Positions 54,530 to 64,000 of a stretch of 64,000 nt of DNA are shown piece after piece (positions within the stretch are counted from its first letter, which is position 1; each line of letters begins with the position of its first letter). Source of the stretch: Athripsodes cinereus (taxonomy: Eukaryota; Arthropoda; Insecta; Trichoptera; Leptoceridae). The notes below the pieces were generated by a model, which saw only the letters and a program-made list of their open reading frames with translations, had not been told where the DNA came from and did no database searches. The stretch lies in NCBI GenBank assembly GCA_947579605.1, contig OX388318.1, positions 23,608,098-23,672,097 on the forward strand, written 5' to 3'. The position numbers and the translations under genes are program-made.

Positions 54530-54605
54530 TGTTCGGATGATCTTTATAGCGCCGTTTTGTGGACAGATCCACCTCAAGGGCGCATAGGATGTTTTAAAGT
54601 ATTCG
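54530..54605 (+). repeat. Repeat R (GCGCCGTTTTGTGGACAG), plus copy
   Basis: ATCTTTATAGCGCCGTTTTG, TGGACAG and CTCAAGGGCGCATAGGATGT match, in inverse orientation, the copy at 56620-56695. Probably the 3' end of a LINE or SINE. Confidence 0.75.
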
Positions 54606-55561
54606 CCATAGCGTTGCAAAATATTAACAGTGACCTTACATATATATTCAGTTTAATCCATATGATTTCTTAAAAAGATGCGATATAAAGTTTATTTTCA
54701 TCTGGAAAAAATAATTCATGAAACGAAATATGTATGAATTTAAGATAAAAAGTAAAACACTGCTTTCTTTCATTGTAAATATTACTAGACTCAGAAGCCA
54801 GCTTTTCGGGTAGACACCCATCATCAGTTTCTAATAAAAACTCACCTGAAGTCATATTTAAAAATGTACATTATAAAATTGATTAACTAAAATTTATTTA
54901 ATTATTATTCATATTTGTATGAGTGATTTGTGGCACTAACAAAACTTAATAATTCAATTCTAACAATTATACAACATTACACATGATAAAGTGAACTTAC
55001 ACTTTACTACAATTAAAAACGCCATTTCTGTGCTTTTAAAAATAAGAATTAGCACAATTTCTGTAGTTGCTTTTTAATTTTCAAACGTTTTAGACGAGAC
55101 ATTTTACACTACCTACACTTTACAGGACACTCAAATATGTTAAAAAATAATTATTTAAAAAAATTGCAAATTTTTGAAAAAAAATTAAGACTTGAATGTA
55201 AGGATTCAATTTTCATACATGGCCATGTGTACCCTAGTCCTACGTGCGTCGGTATATATTTTTGAAGTCACGTGACAAGATTTAATGCCGCGGCCATTAT
55301 TTTGTCCAAAACAAATTTATTAATCGCATGTGATAGAACATTATTTTAATTATTATTATTCGAAAGAGCAAGCACAATTACATATTATACAATATCCTTG
55401 AATATTGTGGTGGGATGTTATGTTGTTAAGTGTTGTTAATTTAACCCTCTTACCACCAGTGTGCCCGTAGAAGCACACGAAGAATTTTATTTATTAAAAT
55501 TCATTTGAAAGGTTGGTTTTATAAGGAGAAATAAATAAATTTACTTAATAAACTTTATTTG
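54606..55561. other. AT-rich sequence, no gene recognised
   Basis: A minus ORF at 54670-54855 has no domain. Family X trace near 54750-54840 (AAGCCAGCTTTTCGGG is not convincing). Otherwise featureless. Confidence 0.35.
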
Positions 55562-55768
55562 AGCCGTGGAGCATTAGGCAAAGAATTGGTCTCTCATTCT
55601 TGTCTGTAAGTTTTCGAGTGTCATGTAAAAGAGGTGTTGGAAATTCAGCGATGACGTTTGCCACCCATCCTGAATGTCTTATTTTTTGTTGACACGGATA
55701 GGAAGACTGCTTGCATGTTTATCACATGCAGCTCGTCTGCTGGCTACCTCACAAGTCGTGATGGTATA
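55562..55768 (-). repeat. Dispersed repeat family X, minus copy
   Basis: GCCGTGGAGCATTAGGCAAA, TTTCGAGTGTCATGTAAAAG, GCCACCCATCCTGAATGTCT, CTGGCTACCTCACAAGTCGT are complements of all family X blocks in inverse order, making this a nearly full copy. Confidence 0.75.
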
Positions 55769-56429
55769 TTTGAATAAATACGTTTCTGTTAAAGTCACTG
55801 ACAAATTATTTATTTCAATACCTCAGATTTTTTTTTCCGACATCGATTTCCATGTTTACCTACCACTTCTGATTAGAAAATTTAAATAGTGATATCGATA
55901 TTTATATATTTTACGCATCCATATTTTCTACATGTTATTACATTTTTGATAATAAATAATATTTGTAACAACTTAGAATTTATAACATATCCTTAAACTG
56001 CCGATCTTCGAATACTTACACTTTGGGCCCCCTCAATAATGGTGAGACGTAAAATATCATTTTTCCACCAGAAATATACATATTAATTAGGACTCTCTTA
56101 TTAACTTTTGTGATAGCGAGAGGGTTAACTCTTTTCGAATTACTTTGGTTTACTTGTTGTGACAGTGGTGGTTGATGATTTGACAGTTTAGCAAATCGAA
56201 TGTTAATTTAAATTTAGATTTGAATTTATAATATGTTTATACTGTTTAGACCTTGTAATTTCACTGTATTATAACATTCAAATAATGCTCAGTGTTAAAA
56301 TTATATAAAATTAAATTATAATGTTAACTCATTACTTACTCTATGGTTAACTCTTTAAATGTTTGATTGTTAAAATGATTAGATTTTTCAAGGGCATGCC
56401 ACGTATATATACCTACTAATACTACTACT

Positions 56430-56500
56430 ATACCATCACGGCATATCCCACAAGTGGGGTAGCCAGCACACCAGCTGCATGTTTATGCAAGCTGTGCGTA
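56430..56500 (+). repeat. Dispersed repeat family X, 5' fragment
   Basis: TACCATCACGGCATATCCCA CAAGTGGGGTAGCCAGCA matches the family X start and stops after CTGCATGTTTATGCAAGCTG. Confidence 0.75.
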
Positions 56501-56619
56501 AATATTGATAATTTTTAATTTTCTATTCTTTTTACCTACCTATAGGTATATTTCGCGTTAAATTATTTTTTGAGTGGAATCGAATACCTGCTAATATTTT
56601 ACACACGCTAGCGAATACT

Positions 56620-56695
56620 ATTCAACATCCAATGCGCCCTTGAGGCGTAGCTGTCCACAAAACGGCGCTATAAAAATCATCAGGATATTATGTAT
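56620..56695 (-). repeat. Repeat R, minus copy
   Basis: CATCCAATGCGCCCTTGAGG, CTGTCCACAAAACGGCGCTA and TAAAAATCATCAGGATATTA are complementary to the plus copy at 54530-54605. Confidence 0.75.
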
Positions 56696-56699
56696 TATT

Positions 56700-58000
56700 A
56701 TTTATTTTATAGGTATTGTTAACAAATTTGTCATGAATTTCCACTAAGTACCTTCATTCAAAAATCGTAGTTTTTTTTGAAATCTTGCTTTGGACCATAG
56801 TTTGAAACTTATACTGATCAATAGAGTGTTAAAATACGTCCAAACCCAAAGCCTATTGAACGTTCATCTTGCGCATTTTTTATAATAATAGGAATAGATC
56901 AAAACAGTTTGTGTTTTTGAAATTTACTTTTTTGTGCAAAACCACCGCAAGGGGGCGTTTGAGCAGCGGTTACATCTCATGAATAATGAATGAGTCTTAA
57001 AACTTATTTTTGAATACCTTCGCACTTCCTAAGTTTGGGTATTATTTTTAATTTTCACGCCCTGGCCTTAATTGAAGTGAGAACTCGACAATAAGACTTA
57101 CTTAGGTATGAGATCAGACCTACGCCAGTGGCAGATTGGTTTCTAAGATAATAATCAGCGGCGAGTACACACACTTACTCTGAGAGGAAGAATAACAAAT
57201 TAAAAGCGAGCTGCCGGCGCTAATTAAATGATGTCCAAGGATTATCCTATTGACTTGACGCCTAATCCCTTGTCCATCTATCTACATATCTTGCAATCAT
57301 CATCAATCTAGATCTATTATCCTAATCATTATATACTTCATAGCGGCGCGTGTACCAATGTTAGGCGTTTTATGACATTACTTATTTCCCGAAGTATCTA
57401 CAAGATCTTTTTTAGTACTATAATCAAACTCTCTTGTAATTTTGCTCAAAGCTGAGGTTCAAATTCTTCTGACAAATGCATATCGCCTTGCGCCATATTC
57501 TTCTGTCCTGATAATTGACCATTGCTTGGTAGACTGACAACTTTTTTTGTTTGTAAAAATAATGTGATTGATGGCCTAGTAGTACGGTCCCGAATTTTAG
57601 TTCGAATCGTCACTGCCTACCTACAACACCTTCGTTAAACAAGCATATTGCTTCAAGTTTATTGAGTTTCCATACCCTTCTTCTGTTCTCTACTAGAATA
57701 TTTATTTATTTTTTATTTTATCTTTACTCCAGACTTGAAGGTGAGGTGTGCAGACCTCTCAAGTCCATATCATAGTACATACAATATAATACAAATTATA
57801 AAAAAAATAATACATATTACAGTAAAATAAGAAGAAAAAAAGGTGATAAATTTATAGATAACAGTAATAGTAATTGGTAGTTAAATTGATGTCTGTTCAA
57901 TGTACAGAGTTTTTTTAATCCACCTTTGTGTCAGTTGTCGTACTTGTCTTTCGGAAGCAGGAGAAGACTGCAAGTATTCAACATACAGATTGTCATCTGC
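56700..58000. other. Intergenic or intronic sequence, no gene recognised
   Basis: About 56935-56975 (ACCACCGCAAGGGGGCGTTT) is the inverse of a short segment near 23037. About 57715-57770 holds a CTCCAGACTTGAAGGTGAGG repeat piece. Nothing coding is supported. Confidence 0.35.
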
Positions 58001-58002
58001 GT

Positions 58003-58155
58003 GGCAATAAAAAATAAGACATTCAGGGTAGGTGGCATGCCTCGTATCTGAATTATCGTATACCTACGTGAGTTTTTACGAACATCTGCCTTTAACAAGA
58101 AACTCGAAAACTTACGGGATATTGTGTAAAACCTATTCTTTACCGGAGACTCCAA
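58003..58155 (+). repeat. Degenerate family X copy
   Basis: AAGACATTCAGGGTAGGTGG, ACATCTGCCTTTAACAAGAA, ACTCGAAAACTTACGGGATA and TTCTTTACCGGAGACTCC are in family order. Confidence 0.65.
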
Positions 58156-58184
58156 GCATAACAAATACTTATTTTTATTTATTT

Positions 58185-58330
58185 TTATTTAAAGGGCAGC
58201 GCTCGCCACATACCTCGTGCCGTACCTGGAGATGTGTAGCTCCGTAACGACACACATGCACAAACACATTTAATGTCGCATCAAAGCGAGAAATGCTGCC
58301 CCGAAGGAGCACTGAGCACATTTAGCGGCC
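58185..58330. other. GC-richer unclassified segment
   Basis: GGGCAGCGCTCGCCACATAC, GTGCCGTACCTGGAGATGTG and GCTGCCCCGAAGGAGCACTG stand out from the AT-rich background. It is probably a fragment of a transposon, but no domain or repeat partner in the window identifies it. Confidence 0.35.
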
Positions 58331-58386
58331 TGAGATGACAAAAACATGAAAAATAATAAAATATGAGAGCGTTTAAAGTAGTATCA

Positions 58387-58450
58387 TCACCATCATCATC
58401 GCTCCGCTTCCCTTTCGGGGTAGGCAGAAAAGATCGAGCGCCACTCACCC
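58387..58450 (-). mobile_element. LINE 3' fragment (GGGGTAGGCAGAAA type)
   Basis: CGCTCCGCTTCCCTTTCGGG and GTAGGCAGAAAAGATCGAGC match the start of the copy at 38505. Confidence 0.55.
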
Positions 58451-58782
58451 CTTTAGCAGTAGTGCATCGATAATACCAAGTATCGTATTATTTTATATAG
58501 GGATATACTATTGAACTGCTGCATTGTAAGTTGCGCAACATATTATAGTACCTACTTCCAGTAGTAGTACGGCTTTACCTATTTACCTATATTATTCTAG
58601 GATAGATACAAAGAGGAGTCCACATTGTGATGAGCGACAAAGTGCAAGTTATAAATATGTCGTGTGGCAATTGTGAATTATTCCAGAAATTCGGTGACCC
58701 GTTTATAAAAATTGTAGAAAGTATTACAGATTTCATACAGTGCTACTGTACCAAATATTATTGTAATAAAGTGTGCAAGTTT

Positions 58783-59023
58783 ACTCTACTACTACTAAAT
58801 ATTCCACAAGCGGGGTAGCCAGCAGACCAGCTACAAATAATAGACATGTAGCCCGTCTTCTCTGTGCCAGCAAAAAATAATTATGGGTGGCAAACCTCAT
58901 CGCTAAATTATACTTTGAAATCTGAATCTCTTAATTTTTTCTAACACCTGCCTTTTACAGGGCACTCGAAAACTTACGGAAAAGAGTGGGCGACCAATTT
59001 TTTTCCTAGTGCTCCACGGCTAT
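58783..59023 (+). repeat. Dispersed repeat family X, nearly full copy
   Basis: TTCCACAAGCGGGGTAGCCA, ATGGGTGGCAAACCTCATCG, ACACCTGCCTTTTACAGGGC, GAAAACTTACGGAAAAGAGT and TAGTGCTCCACGGC are in order. The upstream short ORF at 58627-58818 runs into it and is not supported as a gene. Confidence 0.75.
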
Positions 59024-60100
59024 TTATTCATTTTTAATTATTATATCGAAAAAATACTCTATCGTGAAGAGACGTGTTTTCATTGAGTTGCTCGACAAAG
59101 TCGCACGACTTTTATCAAGCTAATGTGAATGCCCCTTAATACTACTTGTATAACACAGTGGACTGGTTAACTTGGCACACAATATGAGTGCATGCGCCCA
59201 GTAAGGTTTTCTCAGTAGGGTGGACCTATACCTATATAATATGTATATCCTGTAGTAGTAATTGTCACATTTATATAATACTGCCGACGCTTTATGGAAA
59301 AGACGCGGGGCGACTGGCGTCTTGACGGCGATATGTTTTTTTTTCACGTTTCCATATTTTTTTATATAAATGAACAAATCACACAGATATAGCTAGTCCC
59401 AAATTAAGATAGGACTCTTTGTATTATCGGTACTAACGCGACGGTACATATAATATACAACGCACCAAACACTTAACATGCATGTAGCACCCAGACCCTG
59501 GACAAATTTAATAAAGGCACCCAAAAACAAAAATGTTATTTCCACGCCATGCTAGTCACCTATTTTTGAGTATGAATACGATTTTGAATAAATATGCTAT
59601 AAACACGTTCAAATAAATTTTCGACTCCACGACTTCTCGATTTTTTTTTCAATATTTAAATCTTATCCACGTCAAAAACAATAAATGATATAACATTTTC
59701 GCAAACGAGTGGATGGCCTTGAGAAGAATAGATATAACATTTGGAAACGATTCAATTAAGGGTAGGGTGTAGCGCCGTAAGATTTCGAAAATGCGTTCTA
59801 CGGTAGATTTCTCCCTCCGCGCGATCTGCATCTTCCCTTTCCCCGCTGTTGTTTCCTAGATACGAATTAAAATCTTTCGAATTAATTTCTTATAAGAATT
59901 CAGTAAGAATACTACGTAGTTCGTATATTATGATTATTATGAATACATTTGCTTCTTTCTCGCTTGCACCATACCACACTCTTCACATACCGCACTATTT
60001 TACAACCTTGTCAGCAGGTAATAACAATAGATATATACAACAATGCTATTATCGAATGGCTGTACTTCAAAATACTGTATAAAGACACCAACATTATAAT
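59024..60100. other. Intergenic sequence with a SINE trace
   Basis: 59465-59525 (CATGTAGCACCCAGACCCTG GACAAATTTAATAAAGGCAC) is a degenerate minus copy of the SINE at 60397-60533. No other feature. Confidence 0.4.
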
Positions 60101-60106
60101 CTCTCT

Positions 60107-60222
60107 GGCGGCTGGCGTGGCACGGAGATAATGCTCTTGCCTTTGAGTCACGAGGTCCCTTGTTCGATTCGCAGCCAGAGCAAAATGAAGAATTACCTTT
60201 TTCAAAGTGTTCTGGGTGTTAC
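60107..60222 (+). mobile_element. tRNA-derived SINE, plus copy
   Basis: GGCGGCTGGCGTGGCACGGA is an A-box-like start, TTGTTCGATTCGCAGCC the B box about 45 nt on, then AGAGCAAAATGAAGAATTAC and CTTTTTCAAAGTGTTCTGGG. It is a pol III-type SINE, not a functional tRNA: the acceptor arm does not pair. Confidence 0.75.
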
Positions 60223-60396
60223 ATTTATTAATCTTATTTTTATTCTTCAATATTACAAAAATTACTTGGTTACAATATTACAGAATAAAACAGTATCATA
60301 AAAATATCAGTTATACAACTCAATGTGTTTAGTGCATTTTTTTTATAACACAACACGTGTTATAAAAAAAACTAGGATATGAATCATGTATTTTGG

Positions 60397-60533
60397 GTAC
60401 TAACACGACGATACACATATATACAATGCACTGACAAATATACATGTAACACCCAGACCCAGGACAATTTGAAAAAAGGTCACTCTTCATTTTGCCCTGG
60501 CCGGGAATCGAACCCGAGACCTCCCGGGACGCC
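60397..60533 (-). mobile_element. tRNA-derived SINE, minus copy
   Basis: The reverse complement gives GTCCCGGGAGGTCTCGGGTT, CGATTCCCGGCCAGGGCAAA and ATGAAGAGTGACCTTTTTTC, the same family as 60107 and 62553, with a B box GGTTCGATTCCC. Confidence 0.75.
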
Positions 60534-60536
60534 AAG

Positions 60537-60763
60537 TATATCCTCTGTCATCATTTCCTAATTCATTCGTTCCACATGTCCAAGTTGATATTATTGTGTA
60601 TAGGTACTTATTGTACCTAGGTTGATACATAAATGCATAAATGTAACACTAAGTACCTATACACAATACTTTATAAAATAATGAGTACATAAAAAGAAAC
60701 ATAAAAACGTGCTCGACTAAAAAATTACAGAAAAAAGTGGGTATAAAATATCTTGGCAGAGAA
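60537..60763. repeat. Direct repeat D, copy 1
   Basis: TATCCTCTGTCATCATTTCC, GATACATAAATGCATAAATG, AATGAGTACATAAAAAGAAA and CATAAAAACGTGCTCGAC are shared with 62701-62937. In both places it lies beside a SINE, in opposite orientations. Confidence 0.8.
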
Positions 60764-60777
60764 CCAAGATGCCAAGA

Positions 60778-60900
60778 TGAGGTGTGAGGAGACGCGGACG
60801 GCCAAGAACCACGTGGCTTGAGCACGTGGATCAAATCCTAAAGGACGGCCGCGTGTTGAGTAAGAGAAATCGGCGAACATGTATGAGAATGAGGAGGAAG
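60778..60900 (+). mobile_element. LINE tail fragment (RGRPRTTW family), plus
   Basis: It encodes [20 protein letters not shown] and [13 protein letters not shown], close to 20941-21345. It is joined directly to an inverted copy at 60905. Confidence 0.8.
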
Positions 60901-60904
60901 GGAA

Positions 60905-61240
60905 ATACAATTTCTCATGCACGCACGTCGATTTCTCTTACTCAATATACACGACAGTCCTTGAGAATTTGATCTTCATGGTCAAGCCTTGTAGTTCTCG
61001 GACACCCGTGATTCTTCACACCCCTTCTTTCAGACAAGTATATACTCTTTGTCATTCTTTCCTCTTCCATTCGTTCCACATGACCAAACCATCTCAGTTT
61101 ATTTACACGCATTCTATCCACAACACTCCTCTTGCATCCACTCATTCTTCTAATATCCTCATTCTATCACGCAACGTTTTACCAACCATTCTCCTCAACG
61201 ATCTCATCTCCATAGCATTTATTCCACTTTCGTCCCTCTT
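60905..61240 (-). pseudogene. LINE tail (RGRPRTTW family), minus copy
   Basis: The minus-strand translation includes MSGCKRSVVDRMRVNKLRWF, GHVERMEEERMTKSIYLSE and CPRTTRLDHEDQILKD. Together with the plus fragment before it, this forms an inverted pair. Confidence 0.8.
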
Positions 61241-61344
61241 CAACCATGACCACATTTCGTTTGCTTACATTGGTACAATTGAGCGGGAAATAATAATCAA
61301 TTTTGAACAAGGTATTTTTTATTACTAGAAATACTTAAATAGTA

Positions 61345-61600
61345 TTCCGTGGAGTTTCCAGTAAAAGAATATTTATGTTTTCTGTAAGTTATCGAGTGTT
61401 CTGCAAAAAGCAATTATTTTATTTTCCGAACACCTGTCTTTTACACGACACTCGTAACTTACAGAAAAGAGTGGGAGATCTATTCTTTACTGGGTACTCC
61501 TCGGTGTATTCTAAATGTCTTATTTTTACTGTTACGGAGAAGACAACCTGCATGTTTATACATGCAATTAGTCTACTGGCTACTGGTGTAGTAGTAGTTC
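61345..61600. repeat. Family X inverted pair (fold-back)
   Basis: 61345-61425 is a minus family X piece (TTCCGTGGAGTTTCCAGTAA; TTATCGAGTGTTCTGCAAAA) and 61430-61503 a plus piece (ACACCTGTCTTTTACACGAC; AACTTACAGAAAAGAGTGGG; TTTACTGGGTACTCCTCGG). They meet head to head, so the segment can fold into a stem of about 70 bp. Confidence 0.7.
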
Positions 61601-62500
61601 CTTTAGTAGGTAAGTAAGAAACGTTTTATGATCGGGTTTAGTTTCCCTGAAATGAATAGTTTACCTATTCAAATCTAACTTTTATAAGCACGCAGAGAAC
61701 AACTTGGTTGTTTATTACGTGTTGCTGGTAGAAGCTACGCTACGTTCTACGCTAGTTACCCCACTTGTAGTAGTTGCATTGTTTAGGGCTATAAATCATA
61801 ACGTGTGAAATATTTGCCCTAATCTGCTCGCAGATATAAAAAAATAATTGTTCTTCTATTTTATGACTGCTGGCTATTGTGAGAGATGAAGTAGGTACCT
61901 ATAATGATGGTAGTATCTTCTACATAGTAGATAATAATTATTATTTTGTAAAGTGAAAAATCACTGCATAAATATTTTTGTCTGTTAGTTTATGTCATTA
62001 TGGATGTATGTTTGTATGTCCTCAATAGAAAAAATAATATAATAAGACTGAGGAAAAATAATGTTTAGTTTTATCTGCTGGGTATTTTTTAGGCTAAAAA
62101 CGTTATACATATTTTTTTTATTGACCAATATTATAAGGGTATATTATTAGAATATTATGTAATAATAAATGGTAAACAACATTGTTATAAATGTTATCAT
62201 GATAATATTTCCATAAAAGTATTGCTGGTTTTAGAGACAAAATACTAAAACTACCGTTAAGTGTTTATTCGCCAATTTGGTATTCATTTCCCGTAGTAAG
62301 CCGGGTATACCCTTATACAGGCAGTATGTAATAACTTGAAGAACAATATTTATTTTGAAAACGTTAAGATTTTTTATACCTGCTTTTAGGGCAATCTTTA
62401 TTTTGCAGTCTTTATGTCGAGCATTTGTTTATAACCCATTAGAGCTCTTCTTTATTTTTGTGTATTACCTATTCATAATAATTATGTAGATAATAATATA
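61601..62500. other. AT-rich non-coding sequence
   Basis: A family X trace (GCTACGCTACGTTCTACGCT AGTTACCCCACTTGTAG, minus) lies near 61735-61775. No gene is seen. Confidence 0.4.
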
Positions 62501-62507
62501 CTATATT

Positions 62508-62690
62508 ATACCCTCACGCCGTGTCCCATGTGGGATAGGCTGAGAAAAAATAGCGGCCGGCGTGACGCGGAGGTAACACTCTTGCCTTTGAGTCACGAGG
62601 TACCGGGTTCAATTCCCGCCCAGAGCAGAATGAAGAATGACCTTTTTCAAAGTGTTTTGGGTCTGGGTGTTACATATATATGTACAGACA
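62508..62690 (+). mobile_element. tRNA-derived SINE with LINE-tail scrap
   Basis: 62508-62545 is a scrap of LINE tail (ACCCTCACGCCGTGTCCCAT). From 62553 the SINE follows: GCGGCCGGCGTGACGCGGAG (A-box region), CCGGGTTCAATTCCCGCC (B box), CAGAATGAAGAATGACCTTT, GTTTTGGGTCTGGGTGTTAC. Confidence 0.75.
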
Positions 62691-62700
62691 AGTACATAAT

Positions 62701-62937
62701 ATATCCTCTTTTTCATCCTTTCCTTATTCATTCGTTCCACATTTCCAAGTAGGTATTATATCCATTATGTATATAAAATTACTGTACCTAGATTGATACA
62801 TAAATGCATCAATGTATAAATGAAACACTAAGTGGAACCTGTACACAATAGTTTACAAAATAATGAGTACATAAAATTTACATAAAAACGTGCTCGACCA
62901 AAAAAAATACAGAATAAAGTGGATACAAAATATCTTT
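62701..62937. repeat. Direct repeat D, copy 2
   Basis: Matches 60537-60763 in the same orientation along its whole length with scattered substitutions; it continues into ATACAAAATATCTTTCTAAC CCCTCACCTCG. Confidence 0.8.
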
Positions 62938-64000
62938 CTAACCCCTCACCTCGCGTCCTGTGCAGAAAGCATGGGACGCTCGACTAACCTATCCTTAGAC
63001 GTTTCTTTCCCTTCTTCATATTTGTGAAATTTTTTTCCTATTCGACACATACTTAGATTTATTTATTTAAAGATTTTATAGGAAAAATATTTTCGAATAT
63101 ACCTACCATAGATTTTTTTTGTATGTCATCAAACGAAAAGAAGTAGGTTTATGTTCGAGGTCAAGAAGAAGTAAAAAAATGCTTTGCGAAAAGGCCTATA
63201 TCTTGATCCGTGTAACTCCAGGAATAGAAAAGATTCCCGTTTTTCGATTGATTTGTAAAAAGCAAGTAGGTATTCCTAAAACATTACGTATAAGACATTA
63301 ATAAAATAGCACGTAGAAGACTACCCCTATGTTGATTTTTTCTGGTTTGTTGAATATTCGGCTTAAAAATTAATTTACGGGTCATAAGGCTTTCAATAAA
63401 TCAGATTCAATACATACCTACATCTAATGCAATGATATAATTTCTTTGCTTATTACATGCGAAAACAATACGCATTTCGATGGATGAAAGATCATTTCAC
63501 CGAAACCAAAGTAATAGTCAATGGTTAAAATACAATCATGAGATAAAAATATTCTTATGTACCTACCTACTTATTACAAAACAACTGATTATTATCTCAT
63601 TAGATTCTTTTTAACAATATAATTCTTTCACAATAATTTATTCATAGAAATATGCGATACATCCACCCTCGTTGACATTCAGCTCAATACTAACATTTTA
63701 AACACTTGTAGAGAATTGTATGGAAATTTCGGTAAGCGAAAATGATATTGTTTTAAATACACGTTTTTAGCTATTTTTAAAAGAAATATACTTAAATTAA
63801 AGAACGTCTACAACTTAAAAACAAGATATTAACACATGTCATTAATCAAACCAAAAATAAAAATTATGCGATAAAGAGAACTTGAGATTTGATCCTTACA
63901 AGTTTTAACGAAGCTTATTTTATGATTTTTTTTCTGAAAAACTGGTAACACTTTTAAAAAATGTCTACAACTAGACTTCGAAATAAAAGATTGATCTATA
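62938..64000. other. AT-rich non-coding sequence
   Basis: No ORF with recognisable domains, exon or complete repeat is seen to the end of the window. No ORD exon of the ORP9-like gene (EQVSHHPP-type motif) was found. Confidence 0.45.

Noticed and set aside
58627..58818. Small Cys-rich protein gene
   Set aside because: The ORF runs straight into a family X repeat, and no signal peptide, splice site or polyadenylation signal supports it.
60107..60180. Functional tRNA gene
   Set aside because: A and B boxes are visible, but the acceptor stem and anticodon arm do not pair and a SINE body follows.

Overview
This is eukaryotic, AT-rich DNA with spliced genes, long introns and many transposon remnants. 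The best fit is an insect, probably a moth or butterfly. The reasons are an insect-style ELOVL fatty-acid elongase, R1-clade and other LINE tails, many short inverted-repeat elements, and frequent short runs such as GTAGGTACC. The order is inferred from texture, not proven. No prokaryotic, organellar or viral feature was found.

Layout. 1-2.7 kb: non-coding DNA, five 63-bp tandem repeats and LINE 3' ends. 2.7-8.0 kb: a near full-length R1-clade non-LTR retrotransposon on the minus strand, with ORF1 (gag-like, three zinc knuckles), ORF2 (endonuclease plus reverse transcriptase) and a 70-nt A tail. 8-11.6 kb: LINE and SINE debris. 11.6-25.3 kb: one minus-strand ELOVL gene with four shared coding exons (25.3, 20.5, 18.7 and 18.1 kb) followed by three alternative copies of the terminal exon at 16.6, 14.5 and 11.7 kb. 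Each copy has its own acceptor, stop codon and AATAAA. 25.3-32 kb: LINE tails, a SINE, hairpins and one unrecognised ORF. 32.2-41.4 kb: five consecutive, phase-consistent plus-strand exons of an ORP9-type oxysterol-binding-protein-related gene (second half of the PH domain plus linker). Its first exon and its lipid-binding domain are not seen here. 41.9-46.8 kb: a hAT DNA transposon with a perfect 8-bp target duplication and a frameshifted transposase, itself interrupted by a 5'-truncated R1-clade LINE with a 15-bp target duplication. 47.6-49.2 kb: two phase-compatible candidate exons separated by a MITE and a 15-copy tandem array, every unit of which carries a perfect CArG box. 49.2-64 kb: no recognisable gene, only MITEs, tRNA-derived SINEs, LINE tails and a dispersed repeat (called family X here).

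How it fits together. Only two host genes are well supported, and both act in lipid metabolism at the ER: an acyl-chain elongase and a sterol/phospholipid transfer protein. No functional link between them is shown. The most interesting item is the triplicated ELOVL terminal exon. Copies B and C end in a KKXX dilysine signal (KKVT), copy A does not (MHNY), so 3' exon choice may change ER retrieval of the enzyme. The CArG-box array, whose last unit leads into a splice acceptor, is the second item.
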